Positions 1-15,700 of a stretch of 64,000 bases of DNA are shown here, piece after piece. Each line of letters begins with the position of its first letter. Within the stretch, counting starts at the first letter, position 1. Made by a program: the position numbers and the translations under genes. The stretch is from Ascarosepion bandense (taxonomy: Eukaryota; Mollusca; Cephalopoda; Sepiida; Sepiidae): NCBI GenBank assembly GCA_037127315.1, contig JBBBDQ010001185.1, positions 1,578,001-1,642,000 of the forward strand, written 5' to 3'. A model generated the notes under the pieces. It was not told the DNA's origin and did no database searches. It saw only the letters and a program-made list of their open reading frames with translations.

Positions 1-3000
1 CATCATATTTTGCAAACGAAAATCTGCAAAAACAAAAAATGGCTCATTTTAAAAATTGGTAACAAAAAAGTGAAAAACTAATGAAAATATTATTCATTTA
101 CATATTTTGCAAAGGAAAAGTGCAAAACCCAAAAAGAATGTCTCATTTTGATAATTTGCAATTTAACAAGGGAGAAAACTAATAAAAGTCTGATCATTTT
201 CATATATTCCAAACGGAAAGTGAAAAGAAGTAAAAAAATGACACATTTTGATAATTAGCAATAGAAAATTGAAGAAACTAATGAAAATATTGCTGATTTT
301 CATATTTGCAAAGGAGAAGTGCAAATAGAAAATAGCTCATTTTGATAAGTAGCAACAGAAAAGTGAATAAACTAAACAAATTTTGGTCATTTATGTATTT
401 TCCAAAGGGAATGTGAAAAAAAGCAAAATAATTTGCTCATGTTCATATTTTGCAAAGGAAAATTGCAAAAACAAAAAAATGGCTCAATTTGATAATTTGC
501 AATAGAAAAGTGAAAAACTAATAAAATTTTGGTCATTTTGACAAGAAAAAGTGCAAAAATAATAAATGGCTCATTTTGTCAATTTACAATAGAAAAGTGA
601 AAAAAACCTAATAAATTTGGCGCATTTTAGAAAAGTGAAAAGAATAATGAAAATAATGCTCATTTTCATATTTTACAAAGGAAAAGTACAAAAACCAAAA
701 AATGGCTCATTTTGTCAATTTACAATAGAAAAGTGAGAAAACTAATGAAAATATTACTTTCTCACCTATTTTGCAGAAACAAAAATGACTTATTTTGATA
801 ATTAGTAATAGGAAAGTGAAAAAACTAATGAAAATATTGCTCACTTTCATGTTTTGAAAAAGAAAAGTGCAAAAACAAAGAAAATGGATCATTTTGATAA
901 TTTGCAATAGAAAAGTGAAAAACTAATAAAATTTTGGAAAAATTGCAAGAATAAGGAATGGCTCAATTTGATAATTTGTAATCGAAAAGTGTAAAAAAAA
1001 ATAATAAATTTGGCGCATATTGATATTTTGCAAAGAAAAAGTGCAAAAACAAAATTGGCTTATGTTGACAATTAGCAATATAGAAGTGAAAGAACTAATG
1101 AAAATATTACTCATTTACGGACTTTACAATGGAAAATACAAAAACAAAAAATTGATCAATTTCGATAATTAGCAATAGAAAACTGAAAAAACAAGTGAAA
1201 ATATTGCACATCTTCAAATTCAAAAATAAAAGAGCAACAACAAAAAATGTCTGGTTTTCATATTTTGCAATAGATAAGTGAAAAGAATAATTAAAAATAT
1301 TGCTCATTTTCATATTTTCCAAAAGGAAAGTGAAAAAAAGCAAAAATGGCTTATTTCGATAATTCGCAATAGAAAAGTGGAAATCCTAATGAAAATATTG
1401 CTCATTTTCATATTTTACAAGGGAAAAGTACAAAAACCATAAAACGGCTCATTTTGCAATTTACAATAGAAAAGTGAGAAAACTAATTTTCATATTTTGC
1501 AAAGGAAAATTTCAAAAAACAAAAAATGGCTTATTTTGAAAATTGGCAAGAGAAAAGTGAAAAAAACTAATGAAAATATTGCTCATTTTCATATTTTACA
1601 AAGGAAAAGAGTAAAAACAAACAAAAAAAACCGCTCAGAAAAGTGAAAAACAAATTATAAAATTGTGCTCTTTATCATTTTTTGCAAATGAAAATCTCCG
1701 AAAACAAAAAAATGGCTCATTTTGGAAATTTGCAATAAAAAAGTGAAAAAACTAATGAAAATATTATTCATTTACATAGTTTGCAAAGGAAAAGTGCAAA
1801 ACCCACAAAGAATGGCTCATTTTGATAATTTGCAATTTAACAAGGGAGAAAACTAATAAAAGTTTGATCATTTACATATATTCCAACCGGAAAGTGAAAA
1901 GAAGTAAAAAAATGGCACATGTTGATAATTAGCAATAGAAAATTGAAAAAACTAATGAAAATATTGCTGATTTTCATATTTTGCAAAGGAGAAGTGCAAA
2001 TAGAAAATAGCTCATTTTGATAATTAGAAAGAGAAAAGTGAATAAACTAAACAAATTTTTCTCATGTACGTATTTTCCAAAGCGAATGTGAAAAAAAAGC
2101 GAAAGAATTTGCAAAGGATAATTCATATTTTGCAAAGGAAAATTGCAAAAAAAAAAATGGCTCAATTTGATAATTTGCAATAGAAAAGTGAAAAACTAAT
2201 AAAATTTTGGTCATTTTAATAAGAAAAAGTGCAGAAATAAAAAATGGCTCATTTTGATAAATTGTAATAGATAAGTGAAAAAAAAACTAATAAATTTGGC
2301 GCATTTTAGAAAAGTGAAAGAATAATGAAAATATTGCTCATTTTCATATTTTACAAAGGAAAAGTGCAAAAACAAAAAAAAAACCCATTTATATAACTTG
2401 CAACAGAAAAGTGAAAAAACTAATAAAATTTTGCTGATTTTCATATTTTCCAAAAGAAAAGTGAAAAAAAGCAAAAATGGCTTATTTCGATAATTCGCAA
2501 TAGACAATTGGAAAAACTAATGAAAATATACCTCATTTTCATATTTTACAAAGGAAAAGTACAAAACAAAAAATGGCTCATTTTGGCAATTTACAATAGA
2601 AAAGTGAGAAAACTAATGAAAATATTACTTTTTCACCTATTTTGCAAAGAAGAGTGCGAAAACAAAAATGACTTAATTTGAGAATTAGCGATAGAAAACT
2701 GAAAAAACAAATGAAAATATTGCTCATTTTCATATTTTGAAAAAGAAAAGTGCAGAAACAAAGAAAATGGATCATTTTGATAATTTGCATTAGAATAGTT
2801 AACAAACGAATTAATTATTTCTCATTTTCATATTTTGCCAAGGAAAAGTGCAAAAAGAAAAATGTCCAATTTCGATAATTTGCAATAAAAAAGTGAAAAA
2901 ACTAATAAAATTTTGCTAATTTTTATATTTTGCAAAGGAAAATTTCAAAAAAACAAAAAATGGCTTATTTTGAAAATTGACAAGAGAAAAGTGAAAAAAC

Positions 3001-3935
3001 AAATGAAAATATTACTCATTTTCATATTTCACAAAGGAAAATAGCAAAAACAAACAAAAAAAATCGCTTAGAAAAGTGAAAAAATTATAAAATTGTGCTC
3101 TTTATCATATTTCGCAAATGAAAATCTGCAAAAACAAAAAAATGGCTCATTTTGAAAATTTGCAATAAAAAAGTGAAAAAACTAATGAAAATATTATTCA
3201 TTTACATATTTTACAAAGGAAAAGTGCAAAACCCAAAAAGAATGGCTCATTTTGATAATTTGCAATTTAACAAGGGAGAAAACTAATAAAAGTTTGATCA
3301 TTTACATATATTCCAACCGAAAAGTGAAAAAAAAATAAAAAAATGGCACAGTTTGATAATTAGCAATAGAAATTTAAAAAACTAATGAAAATATTGCTGA
3401 TTTTCATATTTTGCAAATGAGAAGTGCAAATAGAAAATAGCTCATTTTGATAATTAGCTAAAGAAAAGTGAATAAACTAAACAAATTTTCACATTTACGC
3501 ATTTTCCAAAGGGAATGTGAAAAAAAAGCAAAACAATTTGCTCATGTTCATATTTTGCAAAGGAAAATTGCAAAAACAAAAAATGGCTCAATTTGATAAT
3601 TTGCAATAGAAAAGTGAAAAACTAATAAAATTTTGGTCATTTTAATAAGAAAAAGTACAAAAACCAAAAAATGGCTCATTTTGATAAATTGTATTCGAAA
3701 AGTGAAAAAAAAATCTAATAAATTTGGCGCATTTTCATATTTGGCAAAGGAAAAAAGCAAAAACAAAATTGGCTTATGTTGACAATTAGCAATATAAAAG
3801 TGAAAGAACTAATGAGAATATTACTCATCTACGTATTTTAAAAGGAAAACTACAAAAACAAAAAAAAAGCAAAATAGTTTGCTCATGTTCATATTTTGCA
3901 AAGCAAAATTGCAAAAAAAAAATGGCTCAATTTGA

Positions 3936-4204
3936 TAATTTGCAATCAGTCAGTTTAGGTGCCATACGTGATACACGCTTGGGCGATCATGTCTCGAAAG
4001 AGACATGACTGACTGGGCAGAACATTATCCCGCAGTAGGTTGCCATTGCTTTCTGCGGTAGACTGGTTGCCGACCAAGGCTATAGAACCCAATCTGTCCT
4101 GTTATTTAACCCATAACTGGAAGGAAGAGACGGATTAATACCTTTTCCAAGGGTATTTGCGCGTAAGTGAATACAAGGGATTCAGCTGAAATTTAATTTG
4201 CAAT
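3936..4204 (-). mobile_element. 5'-truncated SINE in satellite, with 11-bp target duplication
   Basis: Positions 3947-4193 interrupt the satellite with unrelated, less AT-rich sequence. The 11-bp satellite string TAATTTGCAAT stands on both sides (3936-3946 and 4194-4204), as expected for a target-site duplication. Read on the minus strand the insert matches the bodies of the copies at 32,996, 44,384 and 59,865. It includes a hairpin arm with CATGTCTC and GAGACATG around a 4-nt loop. The tRNA-like head seen in the other copies is missing, so the insert is 5' truncated. Confidence 0.85.
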
Positions 4205-6619
4205 AGAAAAGTGAAAAACGAAAAAAACTTTGGTCATTTTAATAAGAAAAAGTGCAAAAATAAAAAATGGCTCATTTTGATAAATTGTAATCGAAAATTG
4301 AAAAAAACCTAATAAATTTGGCGCATTTTCATATTTTGCAAAGGAAAAGTGCAGAAACAAAATTGGCTTATGTTGACAATTAGCAATATAAAAGTGAAAG
4401 AACTCATGAAAATATTACTCATTTACGTATTTTACAAAGGAAAATTACAAAAACAAAAAATTGATCTATTTTGATAATTACCAGTAGAATACTGAAAAAA
4501 CTAACGAAAATATTGCTTATCTTCAAATTTAAAAAATAAAAGTGAAAAAACAAAAAATTGCTCATTTTGATGATTTGCAATCCAAAAGTGAAAAAACTAA
4601 TGCAAAACAGTTACATATTTTTCAAAGTAAAGTGTAACAAAAAAATGTCTGATTTTCATATTTTGCAATAGAAAAGTGAAAAGAATAATGAAAATATTGC
4701 TCATTTTCATATTTTGCAAAGGATTAGTGTAAAAACAAAAAAATGACCCATTTAGATAACTTGAAAAGTGAAAAATCTAACAAAATTTTGCTGAATTTCA
4801 TATTTTCCAAAAGGAAAGTGAAAAAAGCAAAAATGACTTATTTCCATAAATCGCAATAGAAAAGTGGAAAAACTAATGAAAATATTGCTCATTTTCATAT
4901 TTTACAAAGGAAAAGTACAAAAACAAAAATGGCTCATTTTGGCAATTTACAATAGAAAAGTAATGAAACTATTACTTTTTCACCTATTTTGCAAAGGAAG
5001 AGTGCTAAAACAAAAAAAATGACTTATTTTGATAATTGCAATAGAAAAGTGAAAAAACAAATGAAAATATTGCTCATTTTCACATTTTGAAAAAGAAAAG
5101 TCCAAAAACAAAGGAAATGGACGATTTTGATAATTTGCATTAGAATAGTTAACAAACGAATTAACTATTGCTCATTTTCACATTTTGCCAAGGAAAAGTG
5201 CAAGAATAAAAATGACACATTTCGATAACTTGCAATAAAATGTGAAAAGTCTAATAAAATTTTGCTAATTTTCATATTTTGCAAAGGAAAATTTCAAAAA
5301 ACAAAAAATGGCTTATTTTAAAAATTTTCATATTTTGCAAAGGATAATTTCAAAAAACAAAAAACGGCTTATTTTGAAAGTTGGCAAGAGAAAAGTGAAA
5401 AAAACTAATGAAAATTTTGCTCATTTTCATATTTTACTAAGGAGAAGTGCAAAAATAAACAAAAAAATATCTCAGAAAAGTGAAAAAGAAATTATAAAAT
5501 CGTGCTCCTTATCATATTTTGCAAATGAAAATCTGCAAAAACAAAAAATGGCTCATTTGGAAAATTTGCAATAAAAAAGTGAAAAAACTAATGAAAATAT
5601 TATTCATTTACATATTTTGCAAAGGAAAAGTGCAAAACCCAAAAAGAATGGCTGATTTTGATAATTTGCAATTTAACAAGGGGAGAAAATTAGCAATAAT
5701 TAGCAATAGAAAATTGAAAAAAAACTAATGAAAATATTGCTGATTTTCATATTTTGCAAAGGAGAAGTGCACATAGAAAATAGCTCATTTTGATAATTAG
5801 CAAGAGAAAAAACTAATTTTGCTCAATCACGTATTTTCCAAAGGAATGTGAAAAAAATGAAAACAATTTGCTCATGTTCATATTTTGCAAAGGAAAATTG
5901 CAAAAACAAAAAATGGCTCAATTTGATAATTTGCAATAGAAAATTGAAAAACTAATAAAATTTTGGTCATTTTAATAAGAAAAAGTGCAAAAATAAAAAA
6001 TGGCTCATTTTGATAAATTCTATTCGAAAAGTGAAAAAAACCTAATAAATTTTGCGCATTTTCATATTTTGCAAAGGAAAATTGCAAAAAGAATATTGGC
6101 TTATGTTGACAATTAGCAATATAAAAGTAAAAGAACTACTGAAAATACTTCTCATTTACACATTTTAAAGGAAAAGTACAAAAACAAAAAATTGATTTAT
6201 GTTGTTAATTAGCAACAGAAAACTGAAAAAAACTAATGAAAATATTTCTCATCTTCAAATTTAAAAAATAATAGTGGAAAAACAAAAAATTGCTCAGTTT
6301 GATAATTTGCAATCGAAAAGTCAAAAAACTAATGGAAAACAGTTACATATTTTTCAATGTAAATTGTAACAAAGAAAATGGCTGATTTTTATATTTTGCA
6401 ATAGAAAATTGAAAAGAATAATGAAAATATTGCTCATTTTCATATTTTGCAAAGGAAAAGTACAAAAACAAAAAAATGACCCATTTAGATAACTTGCAAC
6501 AGAAAAGTGAAAAAACTAATAAAATTTTGCTGATTTTCATATTTTCCAAAAAGAAAGTGAAAAAAGCAAAAATGGCTTATTTCTATAATTCGCAATAGAA
6601 AAGTGGAAAAACTAATGAA

Positions 6620-9600
6620 AATATTGCTCATTTTCATATTTTACAAAGGAAAGGTACAAAAACAAAAAAAATGGCTCATTTTGGCAATCTGCAATAGAAA
6701 AGTGAAAAAACTAATGAAAATATTTCTTTTTCACCCATTTGGCTACGAAAGCGAGCAAATACAAAAAAAATGACTTATTTTGACAATTCGCAATAGAAAA
6801 GTGAAAAATCTAATGAAAATATTGCTCACTTTCGTATTTTGAAAAATAAGTGCAAAAACAAAGAAAATGGCCCATTTTGATAATTTGCATTTGAATAGTT
6901 AACAAACGAATCAATTATTTCTCATTTTTATATTTTATCAAGGAAAAGTGCGAAAAGAAAAATGTCCCATTTCGATAATTTGCAATAAAAAAGTGAAAAA
7001 ACTAATAAAATTTAGCTAATTTTCATATTTTGCAAAAGAAAATTTCAAAAACAAAAAATGGCTTATTTTGAAAATTGGCAAGAGTAAAGTGAAAAAAACT
7101 AATGAAAATATTGCTCATTTTCATATTTTACAAAGGAAAAGAGCAAAAACAAAGAAAAAAATCGATCAGAAAAGTGAAAAACAAATTATAAAATTGAGCT
7201 GTTTATCATATTTTGCAAATGAAGATCTGCAAAAACAAAAAATAGCTCATTTTGATAATTAGCAAGAGAAAAGTGAATAAACTAAACAAATTTTGCTCAT
7301 TTACGTATTTTCCAAAGGGAATGTGAAAAAAAGCAAAACAATTTGCTCATGTTCATATTTTGCAAAGGAAAATTGCAAAAACATAAAAATGGCTCAATTC
7401 GATAATTTCCAATAAAAAAATGAGAAAATAATAAAATTTTGGTCATTTTAATAAGAAAAAGTGCAAAAATAAAAAATGGCTCATTTTGATAAATCGTAAT
7501 CGAAAAGTGAAAAAAAAAACTAATAAATTTTGCGCATTTTCATATTTTGCAAAGGAAAAGTGCAAAAACAAATTTAGCTCATGTTGACAATTAGCAATAT
7601 AAAAGTGAAAGAACTAATGAAAATATTACTCATTTACCTATGTTACAAAGGAAAAAAAATGATCTATTTTGATAATTAGCAATAGAAAAATGAAAAACTA
7701 ATGAAAATATTGCTCATCTTCAAATTTAAAAAATAAAAAGGCAACAACAAAAAATGTCTGATTTTCATATTTTTTGAAAAGTGAAAAGAATAATGAAAAT
7801 ATTCCTCATTTTCATATTTTGCAAAGGAAGGGTACAAAAACAAAAAAATGACCCATTTAGATAACTTGCAACAGAAAAGTGAAAAAACTAATAAAATTTT
7901 GCTGATTTTCATATTTTCCAAAAAGAAAGTGAAAAAAGCAAAAATGGCTTATTTCTATAATTCGCAATAGAAAAGTGGAAAATCTAATGAAAATACTCCT
8001 CATTTTCATATTTTACAAAGGAAAGGTACAAAAACAAAACAAAAAGCTCATTTTGGCAATCTGCTATAGAAAAGTGAAAAAACTAATGAAAATATTTCTT
8101 TTTCACCTATTTGGCAACGAAAGAGTGCAAATACAAAAAAAATGACTTATTTTGACAATTCGCAATAGAAAAGTGAAAAAACTAATGAAAATATTGCTCA
8201 ATTCCGTATTTTGAAAAAAAAGTGCAAAAACAAAAAAAATGTACCCATTTTGATAATTTGCATTAGAATAGTTAACAAACGAATTAATTATTTCTTATTT
8301 TCATAATTTATCAAGAAAAAGTGCGAAAAGTAAAATATCCCATTTCGATAATTTGCAATAAAAAAGTGAAAAAACTAATAAAATTTAGCTAATTTTCATA
8401 TTTTGCAAAAGAAAATTTCAAAAACAAAAAATGGCTTATTTTGAAAATTGGCAAGAGTAAAGTGAAAAAAACTAATGAAAATATTGCTCATTTTCATATT
8501 TTACAAAGGAAAAGGGCAAAAACAAAGAAAAAATCGATCAGAAAAAGTGAAAAACAAATTATAAAATATTAGCTCTTTATCATATACTGCAAATGAAAAT
8601 CTGCAAAAACAAAAAATAGCTCATTTTGATAATTAGCAAGAGAAAAGTGAATAAACTAAACAAATTTTGCTCATTTACGTATTTTCCAAAGGGAATGTGA
8701 AAAAAAGTAAAACAATTTGCTCATGTTCATATTTTGCAAAGGAAAATTGCAAAAACATAAAAATGGCTCAATTCGATAATTTCCAATAAAAAAATGAGAA
8801 AATAATAAAATTTTGGTCATTTTAATAAGAAAAAGTGCAAAAATAAAAAATGGCTCATTTTGATAAATCGTAATCGAAAAGTGAAAAAAAAAACTAATAA
8901 ATTTTGCGCATTTTCATATTTTGCAAAGGAAAAGTGCAAAAACAAATTTAGCTCATGTTGACAATTAGCAATATAAAAGTGAAAGAACTAATGAAAATAT
9001 TACTCATTTACGTATGTTACAAAAGAAAAAAAATTGATCTATTTTGATAATTAGCAATAGAAAAATGAAAAACTAATGAAAATATTGCTCATCTTCAAAT
9101 TTAAAAAATAAAAAGGCAACAACAAAAAATGTCTGATTTTCATATTTTTTGAAAAGTGAAAAGAATAATGAAAATATTGCTCATTTTCATATTTTGCAAA
9201 GGAAAAGTACAAAAACAAAAAAATGACCCATTTAGATAACTTGCAACAGAAAAGTGAAAAAACTAATAAAATTTTGCTGATTTTCATATTTTCCAAAAAG
9301 CAAGTGAAAAAAGCAAAAATGGCTTATTTCTATAATTCGCAATAGAAAAGTGGAAAAACTAATGAAAATATTGCTCATTTTCATATTTTACAAAGGAAAG
9401 GTACAAAAACAAAAAAATGGCTCATTTTGGCAATCTTCAATAGAAAAGTAAAAAAACTAATGAAAATATTTCTTTTTCACCTATTTGGCAACGAAAGAGT
9501 GCAAATACAAAAAAAAAATGACTTATTTTGACAATTCGCAATAGAAAAGTGAAAAAACTAATGAAAATATTGCTCAATTTCGTATTTTGAAAAATAAGTG

Positions 9601-12600
9601 CAAAAACAAAGAAAATGGCCCATTTTGATAATTTGCATTAGAATAGTTAACAAACGAATTAATTATTTCTCATTTTCATTTTTTTATCAAGGAAAAGTGC
9701 GAAAAGTAAAATATCCCATTTCAATAATTTGCAATAAAAAAGTGAAAAAACTAATAAAATTTAGCTAATTTTCATATTTTGCAAAAGAAAATTTCAAAAA
9801 CAAAAAATGGCTTATTTTGAAAATTGGCAAGTGTAAACTGAAAAAACTAATGAAAATATTGCTCATTTTCATATTTTACAAAGGAAAAGAACAAAAGCAA
9901 AGAAAAAAATCGATCAGAAAAAGTGAAAAACAAATTATAAAATTGAGCTCTTTATCCTATTTTGCAAATGAAAATCTGCAAAACAAAAAATAGCTCATTT
10001 TGATAATTAGCAAGAGAAAAGTGAATAAACTAAACAAATTTTGCATATTTACGTATTTTCCAAAGGGAATGTGAAAAAAAAGCAAAACAATTTGCTCATG
10101 TTCATATTATGCAAAGGAAAATTGCAAAAACATAAAAATGGCTCAAATGGCTCAAAATGGCTGATTTTCATATTTTCCAAAAAGAAAGTGAAAAAAGCAA
10201 AAATGGCTTATTTCTATAATTCGCAATAGAAAAGTGGAAAAACTAATGAAAATATTGCTCATTTTCATATTTTACAAAGAAAAGGTAGAAAAGAAAAAAT
10301 GGCTCATTTTCGCAAACTGCAATAGAAAAGTGAAAAAACTAATGAAAATATTTCTTTTTCACCTATTTGGCAAAGAAAGAGTGCAAATACAAAAAAGATG
10401 ACTTATTTTGACAATTCGCAATAGAAAAGTGAAAAAACTAATGAAAATATTGCTCAATTTCGTATTTTGAAAAAAAAAGTGCAAAAACAAAGAAAATGGC
10501 CCATTTTGATAATTTGCATTAGAATAGTTAACAAACGAATTAATTATTTCTCATTTTCATATTTTATCAATAAAAGTGCGAAAAGAAATATGTCCCATTT
10601 CGATACTTTTCAATAAAAAAGTGAAAAAACTAATAAAATTTAGCTAATTTTCATATTTTGCAAGAGAAAATTTCAAAAACAAAAAATGGCTTATTTTGAA
10701 AATTGGCAAGAGTAAAGTGAAAAAAACTAATGAAAATATTGCTCATTTTCATATTTTACAAAGTAAAAGTGCAAAAACAAAGAAAAAATCGATCAGAAAA
10801 GTGAAAAACAAATTATAAAATTGAGCTGTTTATCATATTTTGCAAATGAAAATCCGCAAAAACAAAAAATAGCTCATTTTGATAATTATCAAGAGAAAGT
10901 GAATAAACTAAACAAATTTTGCTCATTTACGTATTTTCCAAAGGGAATGTGAAAAATAGCAAAACAATTTGCTCATGTTCATATTTTGCAAAGGAAAATT
11001 GCAAAAACATAAAAATGGCTCAATTTGATAATTTCCAATAAAAAAATGAGAAAATAATTAAATTTTGGTCATTTTAATAAGAAAAAGTGCAAAAATAAAA
11101 AATGGCTCATTTTGATAAATCGTAATCGAAAAGTGAAAAAAAAACTAATAAATTTTGCGCATTTTCATATTTTGCCAAGGAAAAGTGCAAAAACAAATTT
11201 AGCTTATGTTGACAATTAGCAATATAAAAGTGAAAGTACTAATGAAAATATTACTCATTTACGTATGTTACAAATGAAAAAAAATTGATCTATTTTGATA
11301 ATTATCAATAGAAAAATGAAAAACTAATGAAAATATTGCTCATCTTCAAATGTAAAAATAAAAAGGCAACAACAAAAAATGTCTGATTTTCATAATTTTT
11401 GAAAAGTGAAAAGAATAATGAAAATATTGCTCATTTTCATATTTTGCAAAGGAAAAGTACAAAAACAAAAAAATGACCCATTTAGATAACTTGCAACTGA
11501 AAAGTGAAAAAACTAATAAAATTTTGCTGATTTTCATATTTTCCAAAAAGACAGTGAAAAAAGCAAAAATGGCTTATTTCTATAATTCGCAATAGAAAAG
11601 TGGAAAAACTAATGAAAATATTGCTCATTTTCATATTTTACAATGGAAAAGTACAAAAACCAAAAAATGGCTCATTTTGGCAATTTACAATAGAAAAGTG
11701 AGAAAACTAATGAAAATATTAGTTTTTGACCTATTTTGCAAAGGAATAGTGCAAAAACAAGAAAATGACATATTTTTATAATTAGCAATAGAAAAGTGAA
11801 AAAACTAATGAAAATATTGCTCAATTTCTTATTTTGAAAAAAAAAGTGGAAAAATAAAGAAAATGGCCCATTTTGATAATTTGCATTAGAATAGTTATCA
11901 AACGTATTAATTATTTCTCATTTTCATATCTTATCAAGGAAAAGTGCGAAAAGAAAAATGTCCCATTTCGATAATTTGCAATAAAAAAGTGAAAAAACTA
12001 ATAAAATTTAGCTAATTTTCATATTTTGCAAAAGAAAATTTCAAAAACAAAAAATGGCTTATTTTGAAAATTGGCAAGAGTAAAGTGAAAAAAACTAATG
12101 GAAACATTGCTCATTTTCATATTTTACAAAGGAAAAGAGCAAAAACAAAGAAAAAAATCGATCAGAAAAGCGAAAAACAAATTTTAAAATTGAGCTCTTT
12201 ATCATATTTTGCAAATGAAAATCTGCAAAAACAAAAAATAGCTCCTTTTGATAATTAGCAAGAGAAAGTGAATAAACTAAACAAATTTTGCTCATTTACG
12301 TATTTTCCAAAGGGAATATGAAAAAAAAGCAAAACAATTTGCTCATGTTCATATTTTGCAAAGGAAAATTGCAAAAACATAAAAATGGCTCAATTCGATA
12401 ATTTGCAATAAAAAAATGAGAAAATAATAAAATTTTGGTCATTTTAATAAGAAAAAGTGCAAAAATAAAAAATGGCACATTTTGATAAATCGTACTCGAA
12501 AAGTGAAAAAAAAACTAATAAATTTTGCGCATTTTCATATTTTGCAAAGGAAAAGGGCAAAAACAAAATTAGCTCATGTTGACAATTAGCAATATAAAAG

Positions 12601-12720
12601 TGAAAGAACTAATAAAAATATTTCTCATTTACGTATGTTACAAAGGAAAAAAATTAAATCTATTTTGATAATTAGCAATAGAAAAATGAAAAACTAATGA
12701 AAATATTGCTCATGAAATAT
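6620..12720 (+). repeat. Higher-order repeat of about 1.37 kb within the satellite
   Basis: Within the array, long stretches recur nearly unchanged at a spacing of about 1,375 bp. The segment starting near 7,258 reappears near 8,633 and again near 10,008, and the later copies near 10,886 and 12,258 are spaced by about 1,372 bp. The third copy is cut short near 10,150, where several hundred bases are missing and a short GGCTCAAAAT-like junction joins two non-adjacent monomers. This points to recent amplification of a multi-monomer block by unequal exchange. The limits given are approximate. Confidence 0.75.
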
Positions 12721-15700
12721 GTCCCATTTCGATAATTTGCAATAAAAAAGTGAAAAAACTAATAAAATTTAGCTAATTTTCATATTTTGCAAAGGAAAAT
12801 TTCAATGAACAAAAAATGGATTATTTTGAAAATTGGCAAGAGAAAAGTGAAAAAAAATATTGAAAATATTGCTTATTTTCATATTTTACAAAGGAAAAGG
12901 GCAAAAATAAACAAAAAAATCGCTCAGAAAAGTGAAAAAGAAATCATAAAATTGTGCTCTTTATCATATTTTGCAAATGAAAATCTGCGTAAACCAAAAA
13001 TGTCTCATTTGGAAAATTTGCAATAAAAAGTGAAAAATATAATGAAGATATTATTCATTAACATATTTTAAAAAGGAAAAGTGCAAAACCCAAAAAGAAT
13101 GGCTCATTTTGACAATTTGCAATTTAAAAAGCGAGAAAACTAATAAAAGTTTGATCATTTTCATATATTCCAACCGGAAAGGGAAAAGAATTTAAAAAAA
13201 TCACACATTTTGATAATTAGAAAGAGAAAAGTGAATAAACTAAAAAAATTTTGCTCATTTACGTATTTTCCAAAGGCAATGTGAAAAAAAAGCAAAATAA
13301 TTTGCTCATGTTCATATTTTGCAAAGGAAAATTGCAAAAACAAAAAATGGCTGAATTTGATAATTTGCAATAGAAAAGTGAAAAACTAATAAACTTTTGG
13401 TCATTTTAATAAGAAAAAGTGCAAAAATAAAAAATGGCTCATTTTGATAAATTGTAATCGAATAGTTAAAAAAAAGTAATAAATTTGGCGCATTTTCATA
13501 TTTTGCAAAGGAAAATTGCAAAAACTAAATTGCCTTATTTTGACAATTAGCAATATAAAGGTGAAAGATCTAATGAAAATATTACTCATTTACGTATTTT
13601 ACAAAGGAAAAGCACAAAAACAAAAAATTGATCTATTTTGATAAATAGCAATAGAAAACTGAAAAACTAATGAAAATATTGCTTATTTTTAAATTTAAAA
13701 AATAAAATTGCAACAACAAAAATGGCTGATTTTCATATTTTGAAATAGAAAAGTGATAAGAATAATAAAAATATTGCTCATTTTCATATTTTGCAAAGGA
13801 AAAGTGCAAAAACCAAAAAAATGACCCATTTAGATAACATGCAATAGTGAAAAAACTAATAAAATTTTGCTGATTTACATATTTTCCAAAAGGAAAGTGG
13901 AAAAAAGCAAAAATGGCTTATTTCTATAATTCGCAATAGAAAAGTGGAAAAACTAATGAAAATATTGCTCATTTTCATAATTTACAAAGGAAAAGGACAA
14001 AAACAAAAAAATGGCTCATTTTGATAATTTGGGAAAACATGTGAAAAAAAAAGTGAAAACTTTGCTCATTTTCATATTTTGAAAATAAAACTGCAAAAAC
14101 AAGAACATGGCTCATTTTGATAATTAGCAATAAAAAAGTGAAAAACAAATGCAAATATTACACTTTTAAAAAATTTGCAATGGAAAAGTGCAAAAAATGG
14201 CTCAGTTTCATATTTTCCAAAAGGAAAGTGAAAAAAAGCAAAAATGTCTAATTTGAATAATTAGCAATAGAAAAGTGAATAAACTAATAAAAATATTGCT
14301 CATTTACCTTTTTTGCAAAGGAAAAGTGAAAAAACAAAAAAACTGCCTCATCTTGATAATTTGCAATAATAAGTGAAAAAACAAATGATCATTTTGCTCA
14401 TTTTCATATTTTGAAAGAGAAAACTGCAATAACAAAAAGATAGCATATTTGATAATTAGCAAACGAATAGTGAAAATCTAATGAAAACATTGTTCCTTTT
14501 CATATTTTGCAAAAGAAAGGCGCAAAATGAAACAAGGACACATTTTGATAATGTGCAATAGAAAAGTGAGAAACAAATAAAATTTTGCTCATAGTCATAA
14601 GGAAAAGTACAAAAACAAAAAACCCGATCATTTTGACAATTTCCAATATAAAAGTGAAAAAAACTAATGAAAATATTATTCATTTACATATTTTGCAACG
14701 GAAAAGTGCAAAAACCAAAGAAAATGTCTCATTTTGATAACTTGCAATGGAAAAGTGAGAAAAATACTAAAATTTTGCTCATTTACATATATTCCAACCA
14801 GAAAGTAAAAAAAATACAAAATCGCACATTTTGATAGCAATAAAAAATTGAAAAACTAATGAAAATATTACTGATTTACATATTTTGCAAAGGAGAAGTT
14901 CAAATAGAAAATAGCTCATTTTGATAATTAGCAAGAGAAAAATGAATAAACTAAACAGATTTTGCTCATGTACGTATTTTCCAAGGGGAATGTGAAAAAA
15001 AAAAGCAAAACAATGTGCTCATGTTCATATTTTGCAAAGGAAAATTGCAAAAACAAAAAAAAATGGCTCAATTTGATAATTTGCAATAGAAAAGTGGAAA
15101 ACCAAATAAATTTTGGTCATTTCAATAAGAAAAAGTGCAAAAATAAAAAATGGCTCATTTTGATAAATTGTAATATAAAAATGACAAAAAACTAATAAAT
15201 TTGGCGCATTTTCATATTTTGCAAAGGAAAAAATAGGCTTATGTTGACAATTAGCAATATAAAAGTAAAAGAACTAATGAAAATATTACTCATTTACGTA
15301 TGTTACAAAAGAAAAGTACAAAACAAAAAATTGATCTATTTTGATAATTAGCAATAGAAAACTGAAAAAACTAATGAAAATATTGCTCATCTTCAAATTT
15401 AAAAGTAAAAGTGGAAAAACAAAAAATTGCTCATTTTGATAATTTGCAATTGAAAAGTGAAAAAGTAATGGAAAACTGTGACATATTTTTCTAAGTAGAG
15501 TGTAACAAAAAATGGCAGATTTTCACATTTTGCAATAGAAAAGTGAAAAGAATAATGAAAATATTGCTCATTTTCATATTTTGCAAAGGAAAAGTGCAAA
15601 AACAAAAAAATGACCCATTTAGATAACTTGCAATAGAAAAGTGAAAAATCTAACGAAATTTTGCTGATTTTCATATTTTCCAAAAGGAAAGTGAAAAAAA

